A stretch of 64,000 nucleotides of DNA. It comes from Cercis canadensis. Lineage: Eukaryota > Streptophyta > Magnoliopsida > Fabales > Fabaceae. Below the pieces are notes generated by a model. It was given only the letters and a program-made list of their open reading frames with translations, was not told where the DNA came from and did not search any database. Each line of letters opens with the position of its first letter. Position 1 is the stretch's first letter. This document shows, piece after piece, positions 1-8,826 of this stretch. A program made the position numbers and the translations under genes. Location: contig QAOA01008735.1 of the NCBI GenBank assembly GCA_003255065.1, forward strand, positions 745,832 through 809,831. Reading direction: 5' to 3'.

Positions 1-54
1 TAAATTATAAGAAATGAAATGAAATGAAAAGGGTAGAAAGAGAGGGGAAATTGC

Positions 55-167
55 CTTTTCTGGGCGGCTTCAGCAGCTCTAGCGCGCGCTTCTTCAGAGG
101 CCAATCTTTCCTCCTCCTTGGTCATTCGCTTGTTGCCTCCGTCGAAGCAACCAAAGCACAGCCCCAT
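55..167 (-). CDS. SVIP-like small p97/CDC48-interacting protein, first exon (partial)
   Basis: The exon reads 37 codons plus two bases from the ATG at 165-167 towards the window edge; the rest of the gene lies outside. The N-terminus MGLCFGCFDGG has Gly2, Cys4 and Cys7, the pattern of N-myristoylated and palmitoylated membrane-anchored small proteins, and resembles animal SVIP, which starts MGLCF. Residues 28-38 (RARAAEAAQKR) fit the VCP-interacting motif Rx5AAx2R exactly, so a role in binding the AAA ATPase p97/CDC48 at membranes is likely by family knowledge. The region just beyond (positions 1-50) is T-rich on this strand and intron-like, but no GT donor is present; the best junction is AAAAG|GCAATT at 55/54, a GC donor. 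The last Arg is encoded whichever way the exon ends. The gene is divergent from the AKAP17A-like gene. Plant family membership is inferred from motif and N-terminus only. Confidence 0.6.
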
Positions 168-735
168 GTTTCCCTGTCTCTGTCTCCCTCTCCCTCCCTT
201 TCTGTTCTCGCCTGCCCTCTACAATCTGTAATTTTTCTTTTTCTTTATTTTTCTTCCCTTTTCCAGTTTGACTTCCCTTGTATTGTGGATATACTATATT
301 AAAATGCTTTCTTATCATATAAACTGCGGTTCAGGAAAACGTGTGTTTTATCCATTGCCCTTTCCGCGTTAACTTCGTGTTACGAACTACCTGAATCCCA
401 AAAACGACCACCACCGACAAAAGTAAAACGACACAATTCTCGGAAAATACGATAGTCCCAAGGCCCAAGCGTAGCCAAATTACCAGAATGTCCAAAACGA
501 ACCACAAGATTCCGTTACGGCTCAAAAACAAACCAGAATATTCCGTTTTTAATCCTAACGTCATTCTTGGCCTCTCTAGTGTCCATGATGTCGTTTCACC
601 ATATTGCACGAAGATCCACTAAGCGACGGCGTTTTTATCTTCCCCGCCAGTTCCTCACAGACCTGAACTTTTGAAGCATAACCAAATCCTAATTTGCAAA
701 AAGCAGGGCGGTGAGAAGATCGGAGGGAAGCAGAT
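168..735. promoter_or_regulatory. Divergent intergenic region between the SVIP-like and AKAP17A-like genes
   Basis: This 568-base interval holds the 5' ends of two genes facing away from each other. The left part is C/T-rich (5' leader of the minus gene, with CT-rich runs at 175-210). A TATA-like stretch lies near 286-303 on the minus strand. The right part is CpG-richer, as is common near plant start sites. No coding exon was recognised here. Confidence 0.4.
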
Positions 736-2219
736 ATGAGCATCCGATTGCTGCGTCCAACGGAAACGTTAGAAATAGAGAACGGTCTCTCCCTGGTTCC
801 GCGTATAAAGCTCAATCTCACTATCTATCCTTCAAGCTTCACTGTCACCAAACTCATCGACGAGTGGAAGATAAAGCGAGCTCTTATTGACTTTCTCAAG
901 ACCTCGCTTTCTGTCTCCGTTACTGTTCCCGAAGAAGACATTGAGATCAAACGCCAGAGAGACCTCAAGAAGCGCAAGCGGGACGACCCAGTTGCCAGTG
1001 TAACACTTCACATCTGGGACCTAGGGTTTCTTGACGAGGGCAGCGAAAAGGGTGTGGAGGAAGAGGACCTCAAGGGTTTGGAGAAGAAATTCTTGGAATG
1101 GAGAAAGTATTTAGTAGATAAGATGGACGGGATCGAGTTGAATCTCGAAGGGGTTAAGTTCAGGCTTTCAGTAGCTGTTCCAGCATCAGATAATTTTGAG
1201 GGCATGAAGAAAGCTTGGGAAGAGTTCTATGCGTTTGGCAATCGGGGTTTGTGTTTTCAACTTTCTTTCAATGGACTTCCTGGAAACTAAAAGCTTGGAC
1301 TTGGGATTTTTTTTTTTACGTATATGTAAATGTTTTTCTTTGGCAGCAGGGTATTCTAGAGGTGCCAGGCAAGAGCCAGATACAATCGTTCTTAGGGGTG
1401 TACCGTCACGGTGGTTTGCAGAGCCGAGAGTTTCTTCTAAGCCATCCATGTTGGTTACTCACACCATCTTTTCGACATTTGGCAAGATAAGGTATATCAT
1501 TGTTTTCCACTTTTTCATTACCTCAGAAGTTCCATTGATTAATCTTTGGTTTTTTATCATACCCATTTCTTGAGGATATAGGTTTTCTAGTTTTAGTTTT
1601 TCTGATTTTCTTTGTATTATGTCACAATTGAGCATTCTGGTTTCTCATGCCTTACTATGATTCTTCAATAGAACATTAAATTGGAAGTTATGATCAGAGT
1701 ATATTGCTAACTGCTAAGCAGTCAAAAGCGTGATGAAGATTGGATCCATACTTTTGCAGTCGTTGCAACTTGGTTATCTTGCTTTTTGTCTTCTCTCGAG
1801 TGGGGCCTTTTCTTGTATATTTTATTCTTTTGAAGAAGTAGAAAGAAGAACTTATCAAAGAACAAGGGCAGACTTTAAGAGCTACTAAATATATTGTGAA
1901 CCTTCTGAATTTGCGGTTCCTAAAAGACACTGGTCCTATAACATCCCAAAGCCTCCTTATGGTTCATGAAATACGCATGTTGACTTGAATACTGCTCAAT
2001 TTTTCTCAGAAAGCCTAATTATGCATTACTCTTTTCTCCCCATAACTTGTAATCAATAGGAATCTTAATGTTGCTGAGGACGATGATCTAGGTAAGGATG
2101 CAAATGATGATAGTGGAGACCTAGTTTCAGGACTCTACTGCAAGATTGTAGTTCAGTTCGAGAAGTACAGGGAATTCTATGATGCATTGAAAGTTTTATG
2201 TGGTCGCTCATTGCAAAAG
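736..2219 (+). CDS. AKAP17A/SFRS17A-like RNA-binding protein, 3' part missing
   Basis: Three exons join in frame: 736-1246, 1347-1491 (an acceptor at 1350 is also possible) and 2060-2219, giving 272 residues without a stop. The N-terminal part carries a segment like the human AKAP17A (XE7) N-terminus, including an E-G-V-K-F style strand and W-E-E-F-Y. Exon 2 reads DTIVLRGVPSRWFAEP and later TIFSTFGKIR, matching the human pattern DTIHLEGLPCKWFA...FEKFGEIR at the start of its RRM-like domain. Exon 3 ends FYDALKVLCGRSLQK, the helix that closes this domain. Human AKAP17A is a splicing-associated protein that also anchors protein kinase A; for the plant protein I would claim only RNA processing. 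The expected C-terminal charged region is not found downstream. A single N at 2509, 290 bases into the next intron, probably marks a contig end, so the gene is broken by assembly rather than by mutation. Confidence 0.75.
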
Positions 2220-2508
2220 GTATCGTGAATCTTACCTATAAGCAAATCAGCTAACTTTTGCATTTGACCTTAATATCACACACTGTTCATACGTTTGTCA
2301 TTATCTTTGTATGGATCACTTTAGATTATCCCACATCTTCACAGTTGATTATTTACTTAATTAGACAATCGATCTCAGCGTGTTGGCAATGATAATGATT
2401 GTAAGAAATTTTACTTAAATAATTAATATATAAAGGAATTTGTAGTATCCATGAAGGATATATCTGACAAATAATAGTTGGCATAGACAACACATGGCCA
2501 GTTTCTGA

Positions 2509-2509
2509 N
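2509..2509. other. Single N: probable contig join inside the AKAP17A-like gene
   Basis: The base is N. The upstream side is intron of the AKAP17A-like gene, while no further exon of that gene is recognisable on the downstream side. No overlap between the two flanks is visible, unlike the joins at 12112 and 21906. Confidence 0.6.
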
Positions 2510-4699
2510 TGACTTGCTTTTCGGACTGTATCCTTTTGCCAAGTCCATATTGTATAATATTCAATAACATCGAGCCTGAAAATTATAACACAAGTTGAGA
2601 ACATTTCACTTCAATTATATCTTCTCAGAACATTTCTCCCTAACTTGTGCTTATCGATATTCAGTAGTTCCATATGCATTACTAAGAAAGAGTCTTGTTT
2701 GGGAAAAGCTTGAATTAACAAACTATCATGCTCTCATTAAGATTACTTCTTATAAAAACCATGTTTCAATTATTTGAAATTTGATCACAATTAATTAAGG
2801 AGATCTATAAACCTTACAAGTGAAGTGAAGTAATAATGCACATGAATGAATATTGCAACATAAAAGAAAAGCAATTCAGGTCCAATTGCACATTCACAAT
2901 CAATGCAATATATTAAAATATGCAGCATATACGAGTTTGGTTTTCACAACCAATCCTAAGATCTGTTACTTCAAAATTCTCTTGCTTTTCTTGGTGGCAT
3001 TTTGCCTTGTGTGTAGAAATTAAACAAGAACAAATGCAAGTCAAACTCGGACTACGTGAGTGACACGTGACACCATTCAGGCCAAATATACATAGAATAT
3101 GAATATTTTATTCTAGAAGTTTCAAACGACATAATTAGTGCTTAATGAAGCGTGTAAAATTCACAAGGAGGAGAAAAATTAGCCAATCCAAAAAGGCATG
3201 CTATTCAGCGGAGCCGTCCAACCATTGAGAGCCAAGTATCACCTTCTCGAGTGCCATGTCAGCCGACCATGGTCCTCCTTTCAACCAAGTTGGAGAAAAA
3301 TTCTTGGTTTATTGTCTGTGTGTCAAAAAAGTGAAGTAGTTTTTACGACTTTCTGTGAGTGAGAAAGGAATAGTTATGCCTTGGATTGAAAGTGGAGTTG
3401 AGCGTTTCCATTTTGAGTTCTTGAAGTCCAACGTGTTTAACTAGAAAAGTGGAATCTTACTACTTTGAGAAAGATGTTGTAGAACAACGGCAAGAAGCCA
3501 AAAGATTGTGGAGATCCACACTCAATTTACTGCCGCACACCCCAATTTCTTCTTGTTCACTTCTGCTACACTTGACCAATTCCAAGTAACTATTCGTATA
3601 CATAAATTATTATGAGACTCTGGGTTTAGGATATGATCTTGATTGGGTTGATGAGGAATGGAAACTGATGATCAAGTGAAGAACCCAAATTAAAAGCTGA
3701 ACATTAATATCAACTTGTTACTTGTTTGGCAAGTTAAGAGTGTGGGTTGTTACAAGATATAAGAATTAGTGACAACCTCATTTATGTAATATCCGATCAG
3801 AGAAGAGGAGAAAAAATATGATTAGCTTCATTACTATTCCTCCTATTTCTTTTCCTATATATCCATTTTGTTCCAAAGTAAAGGATTACAGTTTGTCTGG
3901 GATTTGAAAATAGTGGGGAGAATGAAAGTTAAGGGTAAAATTCACATTAATATCGTAGTTTAAATAGAAAATGGAAAATGAGAACATCGATGTTTACTTG
4001 CAGTCCACTAAAAAAAAGTGAGAAAATTGAAAAATATGTTTATAGTATTCTAAGTTACAAAAATGGAGCTCAATATATGAGAGAGATGAAAGTTTGGAAT
4101 TCTCTTCAAGGGTCATCGGCTCCTATACTGATACATAGAATGAGAACTATATTTAATAGATTTTAATTTTTTTTCCTTCTTTTTCTTTCGTACCAAAAAA
4201 AAAAAACTATAAAAATAGTTTGGTAATAGAAGTACTCTTTATTCACTAGAAGATTTATTGGTTACTACTCCTGTTTCGAATAGAGATCAGTCTCATATCT
4301 AAAATATGTGGAAATATCCTAGGTGGAAAAAAACAATAATAACTTCATTTTTTTTTTATATGAATATCTTCATTTTTCTAACCTTATAATAAATGAAGAA
4401 AATTGTTTTTTACTTTTAGTCTATTTATTTTATTCTTAAACTGAGATAAATGTAATTATGTGGCTTGCTGCTTTTATAGTCGCTTGCAACCTATATGTTG
4501 CACGAGTATAGATATGAATCGTCAGTACGGCTATTTTTTTAAATAGAGATATGGGTATGTCACATTATTTATTTATTTATATATTAAATAGAAAGAAGAA
4601 TCCTATAAAATGTAACCTTAGCAGTTAGCAGCGGCCACAATTATTGCAAAGCAACTTCCATCCTCGGCAAACACAACCTAATTCAATTTTTTTTTTTAT
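2510..4699. other. Gene-free stretch
   Basis: This 2.2 kb of AT-rich DNA has only short, compositionally biased reading frames (for example 3978-4166) with no recognisable domain. I see no tRNA, transposon protein or conserved exon. It may contain distal promoter sequence or unrecognised non-coding transcripts. Confidence 0.4.
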
Positions 4700-4908
4700 G
4701 GGAATTCTATGATACTACATAAATATATCATACTACACTGATATAATAAACATACATAATTTTCATATTTTATTAGATATAAATATAATTTATTTAATTT
4801 TTTAAACAAACTTAAAAACAGTTAACTTATACACATGTCATTTATTTATTGGTTATTCTTATGTAGTATGACATACTACATAAATATTAAAAATATATAA
4901 GAAACCTC
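4700..4908 (-). mobile_element. MITE, copy A (family shared with 59147-59358)
   Basis: This 209-base segment is the reverse complement of the segment at 59147-59358 along its whole length, including both ends (minus-strand ends GAGGTTTCTTA and CATAGAATTCCC). The termini form an imperfect inverted repeat of about 17 bases (GGGAATTCTATGATACT against GAGGTTTCTTAGATACT). An inner palindrome of the GTAGTATGxCATACTAC type lies near one end. It has no coding capacity. It sits between two T tracts, so a target-site duplication of T residues is possible but cannot be proven. Confidence 0.65.
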
Positions 4909-6174
4909 CTTTTTTTTTTTTTTTTCAATCTCTTAATTGCCCTTCCAGTGCTAACATTAATAACTCTTTCCCATCCATTATAAGCCAGCCAGAATGTACT
5001 ACCCTTCTCCTTCTTGATAGTTGATATGCAGCCCCCACTACACTGGTCTCTTTCCCAACCTTCTCCTTCTCCTTCTCCTTGTCCCCGAAACGCCTTGAGA
5101 AAAAACGAAAAGGAACCCAAACCAAGGCCAACAAGACTCACACCCATCTCTGCTGAGATCAAACAACCAAAACAGATAGGAGCAAAGTACTAGAAAACCA
5201 AAAGCAAATAAAAAAGAACAGACAAAAACCATCTCTCAGATTTAGAAAATTATTCTTTCTTTGCAGAGCCAAAGAACCCAAAAAAAAAAAAAAAAATTGT
5301 TGGTATGCGTTTTCAGAGAGGGGACGCGTTTTGGATACGTACCCGAAACAGGTACGCCCCCCATTTCCACGTACCTTTCGGTGCTTCATATCTTGCAACC
5401 GTCATAGCGCACAATGGGCAAATGAATCGTAATTACTAATTAGCACTAATGAGCTTGGAGACTCATCGTTATTATTCAAATGGTCACATTGTAGCCAGCC
5501 ACTAAGATAATAATCATTCTAAAAAGAATGGAAGTAAAAATCATCATTATTATTCAACCATGTCAATATTTTAACAGATAATTTAAGCTCGAAGTTCCTA
5601 GAAAAGTATCTGCTAGATATTGCTTTGCTAAATTCTTTTCACCTAAAATATCTAAATCTTAAAAGGATTAAACATTATCCTCTCTAATGGTTTTAATGCA
5701 TAAAGTGGAGAAGTATTTTGAAACAACTGGGCGCAGTGGGCAGTGTGTTATCCAGCTGAGTAAGAAGCTGGTCAAATGATATTTCCATTAGAAACACAAA
5801 TATCTTTGTTGCTTTCAATCAAAGACACTTTCACTAATCACAACCATTAATGCAATTGTAAAGCAAAGCATCTTCTGTGAATTTCAATGGTTGAATCGTG
5901 GAAGTTTCACTTGAGTACTAAAATTAGAAATTGATTTTCTACAACTTGTGTAATGAAGCAGCCATAAAAGCAACTGCTTGAAATGGTGGCAAGCATACTA
6001 TTCAAAGGGAAGCTTTTGCACGTCTCAAGTTACACGATTTATAGGCCCATATTTCTATTTTTTAACATTCACAAATCACACTCAAAATTAAGTTTCATTT
6101 GAAATATGTCATAAAGCATCCACTTGATGAATAAGATGTTACTATTTTTTTTTGTCATTAGATAAAAGTTACAT

Positions 6175-6216
<42 letters not shown>

Positions 6217-7770
6217 NTTTTTTCTCTTGATATATACGTATTATTACTCATATCTAATAGTCTCTCATCCAGTTTTTATCTATAAACAAGAGGCTCCCTG
6301 AATGCCCCACTAAACAAGTTACAAGAAAGTCATTGCGGTGTTCTGTTTATGTAATGTTTCAACTGAAATCATCCATCAATTCCTACCTCCACTAGCAAAC
6401 AATAACCTGCAAGAGATTATTAATTTCAAGCATGCGTGTTGACAGCATCACCCAGCACTAAGCCATTTTTTTCTGCAATCTCCAACCCATATCAAATTGT
6501 CATGGTGCGCTTTATCTCCCTTGACTGCCTATTTAGTCTCAATTTCCATGTTTCACTGCAAATTTTAGCCTCAAGTTCTGCTAAAAAATTGCAGCTTTTA
6601 CCATGGAAGTGTTGAACACTTTTGGATATCACTTGAGCTCCATTTGCAGCTAGCCTTTCTCAGCTGGACCACCACTTTTGGATACAAGGCCGAACTATCA
6701 CGTAGTGACCATCTTTATGAAGGATGGGACAGCTAACGATGAAGACACTAATGCATTAACACCCAAGTGGTCTTCAAATTCCCACTTCCGTCTAAATGTG
6801 TTTAAACAAAATAGGGGAAAAAGTAACAGTTAAATAAATAGTTCTAACTTGACATAGATAGTTATGTGAGAGAAAATTTATGCTACTTTCCAATCCATAT
6901 CTGTGATTCAGAATTGAACTTCTTAATAAAAGAATAGAATGGTAGAATAGATGAAGATCAGTAAGAAAAAACCTAACACTTAGAGGTTTAGTGTATTTCA
7001 TGTCCTTAATACAAGTCAATAGAAAAGAAAAATTTACATGGATTATTGTATTTTTATGTTACAACGCACATAATACTCTTAGTCTAAAGATCTTTAAAAA
7101 TATTGAGCTTCTAGGTTTATATCTCATTTTCTCATATTCCTCGCTAGATTATCTACCTTTATCTATTTATGACAAAAAAGAGTCATTGAAAAAGAAAAAT
7201 GAACTCTTAATTTTTGTTTTTCTTTTGAAAAGTTAACAAATTATCATTCAACATAGTGCCAAAGAAATTACAGAATTATAATCCAAAAACAAGGGCTACA
7301 TGCCCAACAAGACACCATGCCTATAGGTGATATATAAAACCAGATGACTAGTACCAGAAAAAGAAAAAAAAAACAGATGACTAGTGTTTCGATGCTTATA
7401 TGATTTCTAAACTTCCTTTTACCTTTCATAATAACTGGGTGGTTTCATAATTTCAACAAATCAAATGGTGATTTCACAATTAGCTATAACCTACAACTGT
7501 GGGTCATTTAGTGTGGTGGGTCAGAAATTGCAATACGCGTACTCCGGGGACCTTGAAACATAGTTATTTACTCATTCACAAAACATGTGCAGAAATTGAC
7601 ATAAGCATATACGTTGTTCTTATCCTTTTTCTGTTGTTGGATGTCTTAATTTCTCTTGCAAAGATTCATGTGGTACCGAAGGAGGAGGAAAAATTGTGAC
7701 ATGCTTTTAATTCCGAACCGACTTGAAATAAGCACAATGTTAAAGGTTAAGGAGAGACGCGGAGCAGATA
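4909..7770. other. Gene-free stretch with low-complexity tracts
   Basis: No gene is recognised. On the minus strand, 4909-5162 is GA-rich and open for about 90 codons, but it runs into an A-rich tract and matches no family I know. A CTTCTC-type microsatellite lies near 5057-5085. The segment 5310-5405 (with GGATACGTACCCGAAACAGG) looks like dispersed repeat sequence. The poly-T at 6177-6223 carries an N. Positions 6400-6790 are less AT-rich than their surroundings, but no open frame supports a gene. Confidence 0.35.
6177..6223. repeat. Poly-T tract with N (contig join at 6217)
   Basis: About 46 T bases are interrupted by one N at 6217. Homopolymers are common contig ends in draft assemblies, so the true length, and possibly more sequence, is unknown here. 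Confidence 0.7.
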
Positions 7771-7978
7771 GTCAATGTGGCACTGGATTAGTCAACCGCA
7801 AGTGGTCAACCACTTGAGCTTCTAACGCCTCCTACTGTGTCTTTTTTTTTGTTTCCCCACCTTAATTAATGATCTTTCACTGCACTGGGCCCTCCACCGT
7901 GGTCTGGTAATAATCCACTCGCATTATGATTTATGAGCGCCAACGACGCGACCTTATCTGACTCAGTGAGTCATTGAC
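7771..7978. promoter_or_regulatory. W-box cluster upstream of the PADRE gene
   Basis: TTGAC cores lie at 7771-7775, 7791-7795 and 7805-7809 (all as GTCAA on plus, the last two as GTCAACC) and at 7974-7978 on plus. They are 330-537 bases before the start codon of the DUF4228 gene. W-boxes bind WRKY factors, and PADRE genes are known to respond to pathogens, so WRKY control is a reasonable inference. A TATA-like TTTTAAATA lies at about 8181-8189. Confidence 0.4.
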
Positions 7979-8307
7979 ATACTCTAGATTCTGCAACTTG
8001 TTCACTGAACGATTCTACCCGAGTCAGACTTGGAGTTGCAAAGTGGCATGACATGATTGCTACAAGACAAGCAGCCGACTTATGAACCCAACTCAGCCAT
8101 CCACTGCAGACTCCTAAAAAGACAAAAAGGTTATTTTGTAATATCTGCGATACTCCGAGGGTATTTTCCAAAACCAATTATTTTAAATACATCGCTGTAA
8201 GCAGCTCATCTCTTTCATTCAGAAAGCTGAGCAACAACCAACTCTTAAACTAGCATTTTGCCTACAAAAGCAGGCAGGCACTCTAAAAAAAAAAGAAGAA
8301 AAAAGCA

Positions 8308-8826
8308 ATGGGGAATTGCCTAGTTCTGCAAGAAAGTGTCGTCAAGATCATGAAAATAGATGGTAAAATTGTTGAATACAAGGCACCCATTAAAGTAGAG
8401 CAAGTGTTGACAGAATTTTCAGGCCATGCAATATCTGGCTCCTTAACTGAACTCCGGCATCTCCAGCCCAACACAAGGTTGCTGAGTGGTCAGCTATACT
8501 ACCTCATACCTCTGCCACTGCCATCGCCGAGAGGCGGCAAGAAGGTGAGGTTTGCCAATCCTGAAGTACAAGGTGCACAAGAGACTAACGTGGTGAGGAT
8601 TAAGCTGGTTATCAGTAAGCAACAACTGCAGGATATGATACAGAAGGGAGGAGAAATTTCGTTGCAGGATATGCTACAGAAGGGAGGAGGGATTTCAGTT
8701 AACAAGATGTTATACCTAGTTCATGGTGAAAAAGGAATAATAGATGGGGAAGATATGTCCCCAAAAGCTGATGATGCCTGTGTAGGGTGGAAGCCAGCAC
8801 TGGAAAGCATACCTGAAGTAAACTAG
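8308..8826 (+). CDS. DUF4228 (PADRE) domain protein
   Basis: Single exon, 172 residues. The N-terminus MGNC gives Gly2 for myristoylation and Cys4 for palmitoylation, usual for this family. The conserved N-terminal part follows, with VKIMKIDGKIVEY and PIKVEQVLTEFSGHAI, then LLSGQLYYLIPLP, the L-x-x-G-x-x-Y-Y-L-x-P signature of DUF4228. The C-terminal half is low-complexity and probably disordered, as in the PADRE family (pathogen and abiotic stress response, cadmium tolerance, disordered region-containing). It contains a 12-residue tandem duplication at residues 107-118 and 119-130. Molecular function is not established for the family; a stress-response role is family knowledge. It stands alone, with gene-free DNA on both sides and a W-box cluster upstream. 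Confidence 0.85.
   Translation: MGNCLVLQESVVKIMKIDGKIVEYKAPIKVEQVLTEFSGHAISGSLTELRHLQPNTRLLSGQLYYLIPLPLPSPRGGKKVRFANPEVQGAQETNVVRIKLVISKQQLQDMIQKGGEISLQDMLQKGGGISVNKMLYLVHGEKGIIDGEDMSPKADDACVGWKPALESIPEVN
8626..8697 (+). repeat. 36-bp tandem duplication inside the PADRE coding sequence
   Basis: Units 8626-8661 and 8662-8697 are in frame and encode LQDMIQKGGEIS and LQDMLQKGGGIS. They differ at only a few bases, so the duplication is fairly recent. It lies in the predicted disordered tail. Confidence 0.85.

Noticed and set aside
7971-8177. 68-codon minus frame in the PADRE promoter
   Set aside because: It overlaps the W-box and TATA region of a well-supported gene and has no family features.
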